Source: Pseudomonadota bacterium (GTDB taxonomy: Bacteria > Pseudomonadota > Gammaproteobacteria > Steroidobacterales > Steroidobacteraceae). Taken from it: a stretch of 40,560 nucleotides of DNA. Shown here piece by piece: positions 34,120 through 40,560 of this stretch. The stretch lies in assembly GCA_021787615.1 (NCBI GenBank), contig JAJYLP010000024.1:1-40560 (forward strand), written 5' to 3'. The translations under genes were made by a program, and so were the position numbers. Each line of letters opens with the position of its first letter. The first letter of the stretch is position 1. Below the pieces are notes generated by a model. The model saw only the letters and a program-made list of their open reading frames with translations, had not been told where the DNA came from and searched no databases.

Positions 34120-35858
34120 GACTGCTCCGCCTGCAGCAGCTCGGCATAGACGCCACGCGCCCGGGCGAGCTCGAGCGGCGGCCCCTGCTCGATCACGCGG
34201 CCCCCGCCGAGGACCACGACCCGGTCGGCCGCGCGGACCGCGCTCAAGCGGTGCGCCACCAGCACTACGGTGCGCGTCTCGGCGGCCGCGCGGATCACCG
34301 CCCCCACGGCCTGCGCGCCGGCACTGTCCAGGTGCGCGGTCGGCTCATCGAGCAGCCAGACCCGCGCCTGCTCGCGCAGCAGCGCCCGGGCGAGCGCCAG
34401 GCGCTGCAGCTCGCCGCCGGAGAGGCCCAGGCCGCGCTCGCCGAGCGGTGTCTGCCAGCCGTGCGGCAGGCGCTCGAGCACCGCCGCGAGGCCGCTCCGC
34501 TCGGCGGCGCGCCGCAGCGCCCCCGCATCGGCACCGGGAGCGGCCAACAGGAGGTTGTCACGCACGCTGCCCTCAAACACGTGCGCCTGCTGCGGCACCC
34601 AGGCAACGAGCGCTCGCCACTGCGCCACATCGAGTTCGGACAGCTCGAGGCCGTCGATCCAAACGTGCCCGGTATAGGGGGCGGCGAAGCCGAGCAGTAC
34701 GCTGAGCAGCGTGCTCTTGCCCGCCCCGGATGCACCGACCAGCGCGGTCACGGCGCGCGCCGGCACCGCGAAGCTGCACTCGCTCAGCGCCGCGGCCCGT
34801 CCGCCGTGCTCATAGCCGACACGCTCGAAACGGATCTGCGGCGCCGCCTCATGCGGCGCGTGCACCGCGCGGGGCGCCGCCGCCGCCTCGGGCGCGACCG
34901 CATCGAGCCCCTGGAGCTCCTGCGCCGCGGCGAGCGCGTCCATGCGCGTATGGCGCAGACCGCCGAGCGCGCGCAGCGGCAGGTAGAACTCCGGGGCAAG
35001 CAGCAGGACGAACAGGCCCGCGCGCAGCGTCAGCTCACCCCACAGCAGGCGAAAGCCGATCAGCACCGCGACCACGGCGATGCTGACCGTGGCGAAGAAC
35101 TCCAACACCAGGGCCGAGAGGAACGCGACCCGCAGCACCTGCATGGTGAGCACCCGATACGCCTCGCCCTCGGCATCGAGGCGCTCGGCGAAGTCTCCGG
35201 CGGCGCCTATCTGGCGCAGCGTGACGAGTCCGCCGAGCGCCTCGATGAACGCCGCGCCGAGGCGCCTCAGCTGGCCGTAGCGCCGCTCGCTCGCCTGCGC
35301 GGCGGCCTTGCCCACCAGCATCATGAACAGCGGAATGAGCGGCGCGGTCAGCAGCAGGATCAGGCCCGAGAGCCAGTCCGCCGGGAACACGAACATGGCG
35401 AGCAGGGGCGGAATCAGGGCCGCCGATGCGGCCTGGGGCAGGTAGCGGGCGAAATACGCCAGCACCGCATCGATGCCATCGACCAAGCGGGTGATCAGGT
35501 CACCGCTCGCCTGCGCGCGCAGGCCGTATGGCCCGAGCGCCTGAGCGCCGCGCAGCACCCGCGCGCGCAGGCTTGCACCGAGCCGCTGTGCCGCCCGAAA
35601 GGCGGTGCGCCGCGCGCCCACGCCCAACAGCAGCCGCAGCGGCGCGAGCACGAGCAGTGCGAGCCACTGCGGCCACAGCCGCGCGAGCGGCGCGTGCGCA
35701 AAGAGTGCGGCGGTGAGGATTGCGGAGAGCAGCCACGCCTGCGCCACGAGGGCGAGCGCCTGCAGCGCGGTGAGGAGCCCGGAGCGGGCGAGCGGCGCGC
35801 GCAGCGGCCGGGCCTGCCGGCGCAGCCACTCGCCCGCCGATGGGTCGCCGCGCCGCAC
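34116..35858 (-). CDS. cydD: ABC transporter CydD (cytochrome bd maturation)
   Basis: About 580 residues: a membrane domain (QALALVAQAWLLSAILTAALF onward, with LVDGIDAVLAYFARYLPQ as in CydD) and an ATPase domain with GASGAGKSTLLSVLLGF, GLSGGELQRLALARALL and VWLLDEPTAHLD. The start is uncertain. There is no ATG in a suitable place; GTG at 35858 gives the length expected for the family, while a CTG overlapping the stop of the upstream small gene (35897) is also in frame. The open frame to 36020 overlaps the cydX-like gene and is not used. Confidence 0.9.
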   Translation of the reverse strand: MRRGDPSAGEWLRRQARPLRAPLARSGLLTALQALALVAQAWLLSAILTAALFAHAPLARLWPQWLALLVLAPLRLLLGVGARRTAFRAAQRLGASLRARVLRGAQALGPYGLRAQASGDLITRLVDGIDAVLAYFARYLPQAASAALIPPLLAMFVFPADWLSGLILLLTAPLIPLFMMLVGKAAAQASERRYGQLRRLGAAFIEALGGLVTLRQIGAAGDFAERLDAEGEAYRVLTMQVLRVAFLSALVLEFFATVSIAVVAVLIGFRLLWGELTLRAGLFVLLLAPEFYLPLRALGGLRHTRMDALAAAQELQGLDAVAPEAAAAPRAVHAPHEAAPQIRFERVGYEHGGRAAALSECSFAVPARAVTALVGASGAGKSTLLSVLLGFAAPYTGHVWIDGLELSELDVAQWRALVAWVPQQAHVFEGSVRDNLLLAAPGADAGALRRAAERSGLAAVLERLPHGWQTPLGERGLGLSGGELQRLALARALLREQARVWLLDEPTAHLDSAGAQAVGAVIRAAAETRTVVLVAHRLSAVRAADRVVVLGGGRVIEQGPPLELARARGVYAELLQAEQS

Positions 35859-35893
35859 GGGCGGGTCGGCCGGCGGCCTCTGAGGCTGTCCCG

Positions 35894-36106
35894 TCAGGAC
35901 CGGTCGCGCTCGGCGGGGGCGGGCTCGGCGGCGTGCTCCTCCTGAGTATCGAGCAGCGCGCCGCCGGCGGCGCTGATCAGGACGATCATGGCGGTGCCGA
36001 CCAGCCAGGCGAAATACCACGCGCCGTGCGCCCCGAGAACGGCGGCGAGAAAGATCACGGCCACGGCGATGATCATGTACAGCAGAAAGTAAAGGAAGGT
36101 ACGCAC
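35894..36106 (-). CDS. cydX: CydX-like small subunit of cytochrome bd with an extra N-terminal helix
   Basis: A 70-residue protein from a GTG start with GAGGAG six bases upstream (the ATG at 36133 is less well placed). Residues 30-50 read WYFAWLVGTAMIVLISAAGG, closely following the CydX signature WYFAWILG. Ahead of that motif is another hydrophobic segment, FLYFLLYMIIAVAVIFLAAVLG, and the tail is acidic (DTQEEHAAEPAPAERDRS). Ordinary CydX has about 37 residues and begins at the W motif; there is no in-frame start codon at that point here, so the two-helix form is the encoded product. It sits directly after cydB, overlapping its leader signals. Confidence 0.75.
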   Translation of the reverse strand: MRTFLYFLLYMIIAVAVIFLAAVLGAHGAWYFAWLVGTAMIVLISAAGGALLDTQEEHAAEPAPAERDRS

Positions 36107-36116
36107 GGCCGTCTCC

Positions 36117-37253
36117 TCAGTATGCGTGCTCATCGCCTCGAGTGATCTGTTCAGCGCTGACCTTGCCACGCATCACCCAGAACGCCCAACTCGTGTACCA
36201 CAGTACCAGCGGCACGAAGAAGGCCGCGAAGCCGACCATCCACAGCAGCGTCGCCCGGCTCGAGCTGGAGTTCCACAACGTCAGGCTCATCGACGGATCG
36301 GTGCTGGAGGGCAGCATGAACGGGAAGAGCGCCGCGCCCGCGGTGCCGATGACGCCGATCCACGCCAGCGCGCCCAGCCACCAGCCGAGGTGCGAGCGAG
36401 CGGCGCGCGCCGCGAGCAGGGCGCCCGCCATGCCTGCGAAGCCCGCGACCGGCAGCAGCCACAGCAGCGGATGCGCCGCGAAGTTCGAGAGCCAGGCGCC
36501 GTGCGCGACCGCGACGCTCTGCTGCAGCGGCGTCTGCGGCACCCCGGGCCCCGGGCCGCCGATCAGACGATACCCGTCAAGGGCATGCACCCACGGGCCG
36601 CAGATCGCGAACAGCGCGATCGCCACCACCGCGGCGAGCTGCGCGAGCCGGCGCGCGCGCTCGAACATCGCCGCCTCGGCGCCGTTCATCACGGTGAGTG
36701 CGCCCATCATTGCCGAGAGCGCGAACGAGAGCACGCCGGCGGCGATGGCGAAGGGATTGAGCAGCCCGAGGAAGCTGCCGGTGTAGTACGAGGTCATGTC
36801 CCAGGAGAAATGAAACGGCACCCCGTGAAAGAGATTGCCGAAGGCCGCCCCGAAGACGATCATCGGCACCGCTCCGCTGACGAAGAACACCCAGTCCCAC
36901 ACGTTGCGCCAGGCGGGGCTCGCGAGCTGGCTGCGGTACTCGAAGCCGAGCGGGCGCATGATCATGGTCCACAGCAGCAGCAGCATCACCACGTAGAAGC
37001 CGGAGAACGCCGTGGCGTAGATCAGCGGAAACGCCGCGAAGATGGCTCCGCCGCCGAGGATGAACCAGACCTGGTTGCCGTCCCAGTGCGGCCCGATGAT
37101 GTTCAGCGCGATGCGCCGCTCGAGGTCGCTGCGCCCGACGTAGCGCAGGATCGCCCCGACGCCCATGTCCATGCCGACCATGACCGCGAGCCCCATCAGC
37201 AGCACGCCGAGCAGCAGCCACCAGATCACCTGCAGGATCGCATAAAGCGACAT
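36117..37253 (-). CDS. cydB: Cytochrome bd ubiquinol oxidase subunit II
   Basis: A 378-residue membrane protein. It starts MSLYAILQVIWWLLLGVLLMG and contains GMDMGVGAILRYVGRSDLERR and GPHWDGNQVWFILGGGAIFAAFP, the hallmark CydB segments. CydB forms the oxidase heterodimer with CydA in the inner membrane. GGAGGG stands 9 nt before the ATG. It follows cydA by 3 nt. Confidence 0.95.
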   Translation of the reverse strand: MSLYAILQVIWWLLLGVLLMGLAVMVGMDMGVGAILRYVGRSDLERRIALNIIGPHWDGNQVWFILGGGAIFAAFPLIYATAFSGFYVVMLLLLWTMIMRPLGFEYRSQLASPAWRNVWDWVFFVSGAVPMIVFGAAFGNLFHGVPFHFSWDMTSYYTGSFLGLLNPFAIAAGVLSFALSAMMGALTVMNGAEAAMFERARRLAQLAAVVAIALFAICGPWVHALDGYRLIGGPGPGVPQTPLQQSVAVAHGAWLSNFAAHPLLWLLPVAGFAGMAGALLAARAARSHLGWWLGALAWIGVIGTAGAALFPFMLPSSTDPSMSLTLWNSSSSRATLLWMVGFAAFFVPLVLWYTSWAFWVMRGKVSAEQITRGDEHAY

Positions 37254-37256
37254 GAC

Positions 37257-38870
37257 TCAACCCTCCAGTCTGCCGCCGTAGGGCGCTGCCGGCAGCGGCC
37301 GCGGCGAGAGCGACGGGCGCACCTGTGAGCCCGGCCCACCGGCATCGCCGGGCTCGGCCGGGCCCAACCGGATGGCCCGCACCATCAGGTACATCTCGAC
37401 GGCGATGAACACCGAGTAGAGCACCACGAAGCCGATCAGCGAGAACGCCATGTACGCCACGCTGTGCGTCGAGGCGCTCATCCACGTCGGCAGCACATCG
37501 AACACCGTCCAGGGCTGGCGGCCGAGCTCGGCCACGAGCCACCCGGCCTCATTGGCGATGAACGGCACCGGGATCATCCACACCGCCGTCTTCAGCAGCC
37601 ACGTCTTGCGCTGGATCCGGTTGCGCAGCGTGTAGAGGACGGCGATCACGAAGTACGCCAACATCAGCAGCCCGAGCGCCACCATCACGCGGAACGACCA
37701 GAACACCGCCGCCACGGGCGGTATGATGTCGCGGGCCGCCCGCTCGAGCTGCGCCGGACTCGCATCGTTCAGATCCGGCGCGTAGCGCTCGAGCAGAAAT
37801 CCATAGCCGAGATCCTTGCGGTGCGCGTCGAACTCGGCGAGCGCCGCCGCATCCGTCGGATTCCTGGCGAGCACGTGCAGCGCCTGCACCGCCGGAATAC
37901 CGTCCTCGATCCGGCTCACCGCCTGGCGCTCGAGCGCATCAGCGCCCGGCACCGTGCCGGTGAGCGAATGGGTCACCAGCAGCGACAGCAGATACGGCAC
38001 GCGCACGTCGGCCACGTTCCTGCGCTGCGCTTGGCTCGGGAAGGCGATGAGGTTGAACGGCATGGGCGCGGCCTCGGACTTCCACAGCCCCTCCATCGCG
38101 GCGAGCTTGGTCGGCTGCACGCGCGCATCGACGAAGCCGAGCGCATCGCCGAGGGTGATCACGGCAATCGTGGCCAGCACGCCGAACAGCGCGGCCATGC
38201 GGAAGGAGCGCTTGGCGAGCTCGACGTGCCGCTTGCGCAGCATGTAGTACGCGCTGACGCCGGCGACGAAGATGGCCGCCGTGACGTAGCCGGCGACGCT
38301 GGTGTGCACGAACTTCGACTGCGCGTCGGGATTGAAGATCAGCTGCGGGAAGCTGGTGAGCTGCATGCGCATGGTCAGCGGGTCGAACGCCGCGCCCCTG
38401 GGATTCTGCATGAAGCTGTTGGCGACCAGGATCCACAGCGCCGAGAGGTTCGAACCGAACGCCACGAGCCAGGTGACGGCGAGGTGCTGGCCCTTGGAGA
38501 GGCGCTCCCAGCCGAACACCATCAGCCCGATGAAGGTCGACTCCATGAAAAACGCCATCAAACCCTCGATGGCGAGCGGCGCGCCGAAGATGTCGCCGAC
38601 GAAGCCGGAATAGAACGACCAGTTGGTGCCGAACTGGAACTCCATGGTCAGGCCGGTCGCCACGCCGAGCGCGAAGTTGATCATCAGGAGCTTGCCCCAG
38701 AAGCGGGCCATGTCCTTGTAGATCGGCTTGCCGGTGGTGACGAAGACGGTCTCCATCGCGGCGAGCAGGAAGCTCAGCCCGAGCGTCAGCGGCACGAACA
38801 GAAAGTGATACAGCGCCGTCGCGGCGAACTGTATGCGCGACAGCGCGACAACGGTTCCGTTGACCATCAT
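37257..38870 (-). CDS. cydA: Cytochrome bd ubiquinol oxidase subunit I
   Basis: A 537-residue catalytic subunit. Heme ligands are present: His22 (LYHFLFVPL; heme b595 or d site), and His189 (KFVHTSVAGY) with Met396 (FWSFRVMVALG) for b558. Glu102 and Glu110 of the proton path are kept, as are Lys255 and Glu260 of the quinol site (QPTKLAAMEG). GRQPW is at 450-454. The long stretch between about 250 and 385 fits the long-Q-loop form of the E. coli type. The ATG at 38870 has GGAGG six bases upstream; the longer open frame is not supported. It reduces O2 to water with high affinity using ubiquinol. Confidence 0.96.
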   Translation of the reverse strand: MMVNGTVVALSRIQFAATALYHFLFVPLTLGLSFLLAAMETVFVTTGKPIYKDMARFWGKLLMINFALGVATGLTMEFQFGTNWSFYSGFVGDIFGAPLAIEGLMAFFMESTFIGLMVFGWERLSKGQHLAVTWLVAFGSNLSALWILVANSFMQNPRGAAFDPLTMRMQLTSFPQLIFNPDAQSKFVHTSVAGYVTAAIFVAGVSAYYMLRKRHVELAKRSFRMAALFGVLATIAVITLGDALGFVDARVQPTKLAAMEGLWKSEAAPMPFNLIAFPSQAQRRNVADVRVPYLLSLLVTHSLTGTVPGADALERQAVSRIEDGIPAVQALHVLARNPTDAAALAEFDAHRKDLGYGFLLERYAPDLNDASPAQLERAARDIIPPVAAVFWSFRVMVALGLLMLAYFVIAVLYTLRNRIQRKTWLLKTAVWMIPVPFIANEAGWLVAELGRQPWTVFDVLPTWMSASTHSVAYMAFSLIGFVVLYSVFIAVEMYLMVRAIRLGPAEPGDAGGPGSQVRPSLSPRPLPAAPYGGRLEG

Positions 38871-39273
38871 TGCCAGCCTCCGGTATTGCGGTCCGGCGCT
38901 GCCGCAGGTGCGGGCGCAGCGGGCCCGATCGCAGCCATTGGCGCAAGCGCGCATGGCATACGCTCGCGCGAGCCGGCGTGCCGGCAGGGCGCGCCGGCGG
39001 GCGCCGTATCCGCGCAGGACACTGTGGCCGCGTCTGCCATGGCAGCGAAAGATTAGTACAGGAGCGCACGCGCCGGAAATGCCGGCTTGCGTGTCAGCGG
39101 CTGCGGAATGTACCGACTTGCCATCTGCACGCGAGCGGTGGCTGGGCAGTACGCTTGAAAGCGCCGGGATGATTCGTGAGAATCCCCCGCTCCGGTTAAC
39201 GCCGTCAATCCGGCGGAGCGAGAGTCGGCCCGCAGCCCGACCCACACGGCAGGCGCCGCAGCGCGGTCAGCTG
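38871..39273. promoter_or_regulatory. Divergent region between cydA and the ECF sigma gene
   Basis: This 403-bp stretch should carry the promoters of the cyd operon (minus) and of the sigma factor (plus). I see no FNR box and no convincing sigma70 hexamer pair. A small dyad, GATTC-GTGA-GAATC at 39171-39184 flanked by GGG and CCC, lies about 90 bp before the sigma gene and could be an operator. No gene is supported. Confidence 0.4.
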
Positions 39274-39831
39274 ATGAACGACACGTCCACCGAGACCGTC
39301 ACGCTCGAGCAGCTCCTGGCTCGCACCGCAATGCGCGACCGTACCGCATTCGCCCAACTGTACCGCCGGAGCGCACCGCGCCTGTTCGGGCTGTGCGTGC
39401 GCATGATGCGCGAGCGCAGCGAAGCGGAGGAGGTGCTGCAGGAGGCGTTCATCGCGATCTGGCGCCGGGCGGATGGCTACAATCCCGCTGTTGCCAGCGC
39501 CGGCACCTGGCTCACCACACTGGTGCGCAACCGGGCGATCGACCGGCTGCGCCAACGCCGCCCGGACACCGACGCCGAGCCTATCGACCTCGAGCGCCTG
39601 CCCGATGAGGGCCGGGGACCGGCCGCGCGCGCCGAGGCGAGCGAGGATTACCTGCGCCTTGAGCGCTGTCTGGACCAACTTGACCCCAAGCACAGCCGCT
39701 CGGTGCGTGAAGCCTTCTTCACCGGCGCGACGTATCAGGAACTGGCGAGACGCGGTCAGGTACCGCTCGCGACGATGAAGAGCTGGATCCGCCGCGCTCT
39801 GCTGCAGCTGCGCACGTGCCTTGAGACATGA
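39274..39831 (+). CDS. ECF-family RNA polymerase sigma factor
   Basis: A 185-residue sigma factor. Region 2 (about 25-95) has AFAQLYRRSAPRLFGLCVRM, SEAEEVLQEAFIAIWRRA and the TWLTTLVRNRAIDRLR end. Region 4 (about 130-180) has TGATYQELARRGQVPLATMKS as its helix-turn-helix. It is of the SigK/RskA-partnered kind. The ATG at 39274 is chosen over the longer frame because homologues begin shortly before the TLEQLLART segment. The stop overlaps the start of the anti-sigma gene (ATGA), so the pair is translationally coupled. Its inducer is unknown. Confidence 0.92.
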   Translation: MNDTSTETVTLEQLLARTAMRDRTAFAQLYRRSAPRLFGLCVRMMRERSEAEEVLQEAFIAIWRRADGYNPAVASAGTWLTTLVRNRAIDRLRQRRPDTDAEPIDLERLPDEGRGPAARAEASEDYLRLERCLDQLDPKHSRSVREAFFTGATYQELARRGQVPLATMKSWIRRALLQLRTCLET

Positions 39832-40340
39832 CGACTCCGCCCAACGAGGAAGATGGCGAACTGCGCTACGCCGAGTACGTGCTCGGCGTGCTCGATGCCG
39901 ATGCCCGCGCCGCGGTCGAGCAGGAACTGGCCTCGAGCAGCGCAGCGGCGGCGGCTGAAGCGCAGTGGCACCGGCGCCTGCTGCCGCTGGCGGAGCAAGT
40001 CGCGCCGCAGATGCCGCCGGAGCGGCTCTGGCAGCGCAGCCGCACGACGCTGCAATTCGACGCGCCGGCCGGCCGCGCGAGCGACGGGCTGTGGATGAAC
40101 CTGCGGCTGTGGCATTGGCTGACCCTGGGCACCGGCGCACTGCTTGCCGCCGCCTGTGCAGCCCTGGTGTTCATTCTCGTCAGCCGCCCGCCGTGCGGAA
40201 TCAGCCACAGTTCGGGCGTGCGGCCGGGCCGCACCGGCTGCGGGGCCGCCGGCACCACGATCATGCGGGCCTTGCCGATGTCCATCGTAGCCGTCCATCC
40301 GACCTGTCCGTCCGTTTCCGTGATGGTGGCGGCCATGTAG
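39828..40340 (+). pseudogene. RskA-like anti-sigma factor, cut after its membrane helix by an inverted segment
   Basis: Residues 1-122 look like an ordinary RskA-type anti-sigma factor: a cytoplasmic anti-sigma domain (ELRYAEYVLGVLDADARAAV, then HRRLLPLAEQV, then PPERLW) and one membrane helix (about 97-118, ALLAAACAALVFILV). After SRPP, near 40193, the frame loses family character and stops at 40340. The missing periplasmic domain is encoded on the opposite strand of the same stretch. The product would be a membrane-anchored anti-sigma domain with a scrambled tail, which may still bind the sigma factor but could not be regulated in the usual way. Confidence 0.75.
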
Positions 40341-40342
40341 GG
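40187..40342 (-). pseudogene. Inverted fragment encoding the RskA periplasmic domain
   Basis: Read on the minus strand, this 156-bp segment gives PYMAATITETDGQVGWTATM followed by DIGKARMIVVPAAPQP and PGRTPELWLIPHGG. That is the typical RskA C-terminal pattern (tyrosine-alanine start, then a GRxxELWLIPxGG end). It should follow the membrane helix of the preceding gene on the plus strand but lies backwards. The rest of the RskA domain is absent. Confidence 0.75.
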
Positions 40343-40343
40343 G

Positions 40344-40560
40344 ATGGCCGGCGCGGGCGCGCCGCGCATCCTGCTCGGCGCGCTCGGCGGGGCCTGGGCA
40401 GTGCGTCTGGCGGTGCATCTGGCGATGCGCTTGCGTCGCGAGCAGGAGGACGGCCGTTACCAGGCGCTGCGCGCGCGCTGGCGCGGGGATGAGCTCCGTT
40501 GGTTCGTCTTCTTCCAGATGCAAGCGCTGTCGGTGCCGCTGTTCGCACTGCCGTTCGTGC
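40344..40560 (+). pseudogene. Headless DUF1295-family membrane protein fragment (continues beyond window)
   Basis: From the ATG at 40344 the frame reads to the window edge and gives about 72 residues: APRILLGALGGAWAVRLAVH, REQEDGRYQALRARW and FFQMQALSVPLFALPF. These are middle-region motifs of DUF1295 (steroid 5-alpha-reductase-like) membrane proteins. The first 70 or more residues of the family are missing, and the sequence begins directly at the edge of the inverted anti-sigma fragment. It could be an intact gene only if a shorter start were used. Confidence 0.65.

Noticed and set aside
32326-34149. A 607-codon plus-strand open frame opposite cydC
   Set aside because: Antisense shadow of an unmistakable ABC transporter gene.
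1-40560. CRISPR arrays, rRNA genes, prophage or integrase modules, toxin-antitoxin pairs
   Set aside because: No regularly spaced repeats, rRNA sequence, integrase or paired toxin gene was seen; the lone ribbon-helix-helix protein has no toxin partner.

Overview
The window looks like chromosomal DNA from a high-GC gammaproteobacterium. Evidence is the fused RlmKL rRNA methyltransferase, a YbiT-type ABC-F protein, the UbiT/UbiU/UbiV anaerobic ubiquinone set, a four-cysteine FNR, and a CydABX-DC cluster. I cannot fix the family or genus; a Steroidobacteraceae/Nevskiales/Xanthomonadales-like lineage is only a guess. Nearly every base pair right of about 5 kb is coding, with many 1-8 nt overlaps.

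Left part (1-5 kb): the start of ybiT (cut by the window edge), a decayed IS5-type transposase tail, a class I/II histone-deacetylase-fold amidohydrolase, a 0.7 kb stretch with no gene I can support, and a divergent YCII/DGPF-protein and ECF42-type sigma factor pair. Both of the divergent promoters carry the same TGTCGG-N17-CGTC motif.

5.2-12.3 kb: a six-gene minus-strand operon, hyfB-C-E-F-G-I in transcription order. It resembles the membrane-bound hydrogenase-4/formate hydrogenlyase module, but all four NiFe-binding cysteines of the large subunit are replaced. The small-subunit iron-sulfur ligands and the Glu/Lys residues of the antiporter-like subunits remain. This fits an energy-converting hydrogenase-related (Ehr) complex rather than a hydrogenase. 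A good sigma70-type promoter lies upstream.

12.4-20.4 kb: a small ribbon-helix-helix protein, rlmKL, a ClC channel with CBS domains, iron superoxide dismutase behind a long stem-loop, a small exported protein, an exported type-B carboxylesterase, and a decayed PLP-dependent cysteine-synthase-like pseudogene.

20.4-27.2 kb: a low-oxygen cluster. It holds a B12-type radical SAM protein, FNR, ubiT, and a ubiD-ubiU-ubiV operon. Three near-perfect FNR boxes sit in front of the radical SAM gene, between fnr and ubiT, and in front of ubiD. In ubiT and ubiD the box, a TAGCrT -10 element and the start codon are spaced so that the transcript should begin at or within about one base of the ATG, implying FNR-driven leaderless mRNAs.

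27.2-32.2 kb: an RND efflux pump with its membrane fusion protein, and a small exported protein. 32.4-38.9 kb: cydA-cydB-cydX-like-cydD-cydC, a complete cytochrome bd oxidase with its maturation transporter; the CydX-like subunit has an extra N-terminal membrane helix. Right end: an ECF sigma factor with a RskA-like anti-sigma factor whose periplasmic domain is present but inverted, followed by a headless DUF1295 membrane-protein fragment, which indicates a rearrangement or an assembly junction.

Taken together, the cyd oxidase, FNR, oxygen-independent ubiquinone genes and a proton-pumping Ehr-type complex suggest a facultative or microaerobic lifestyle.
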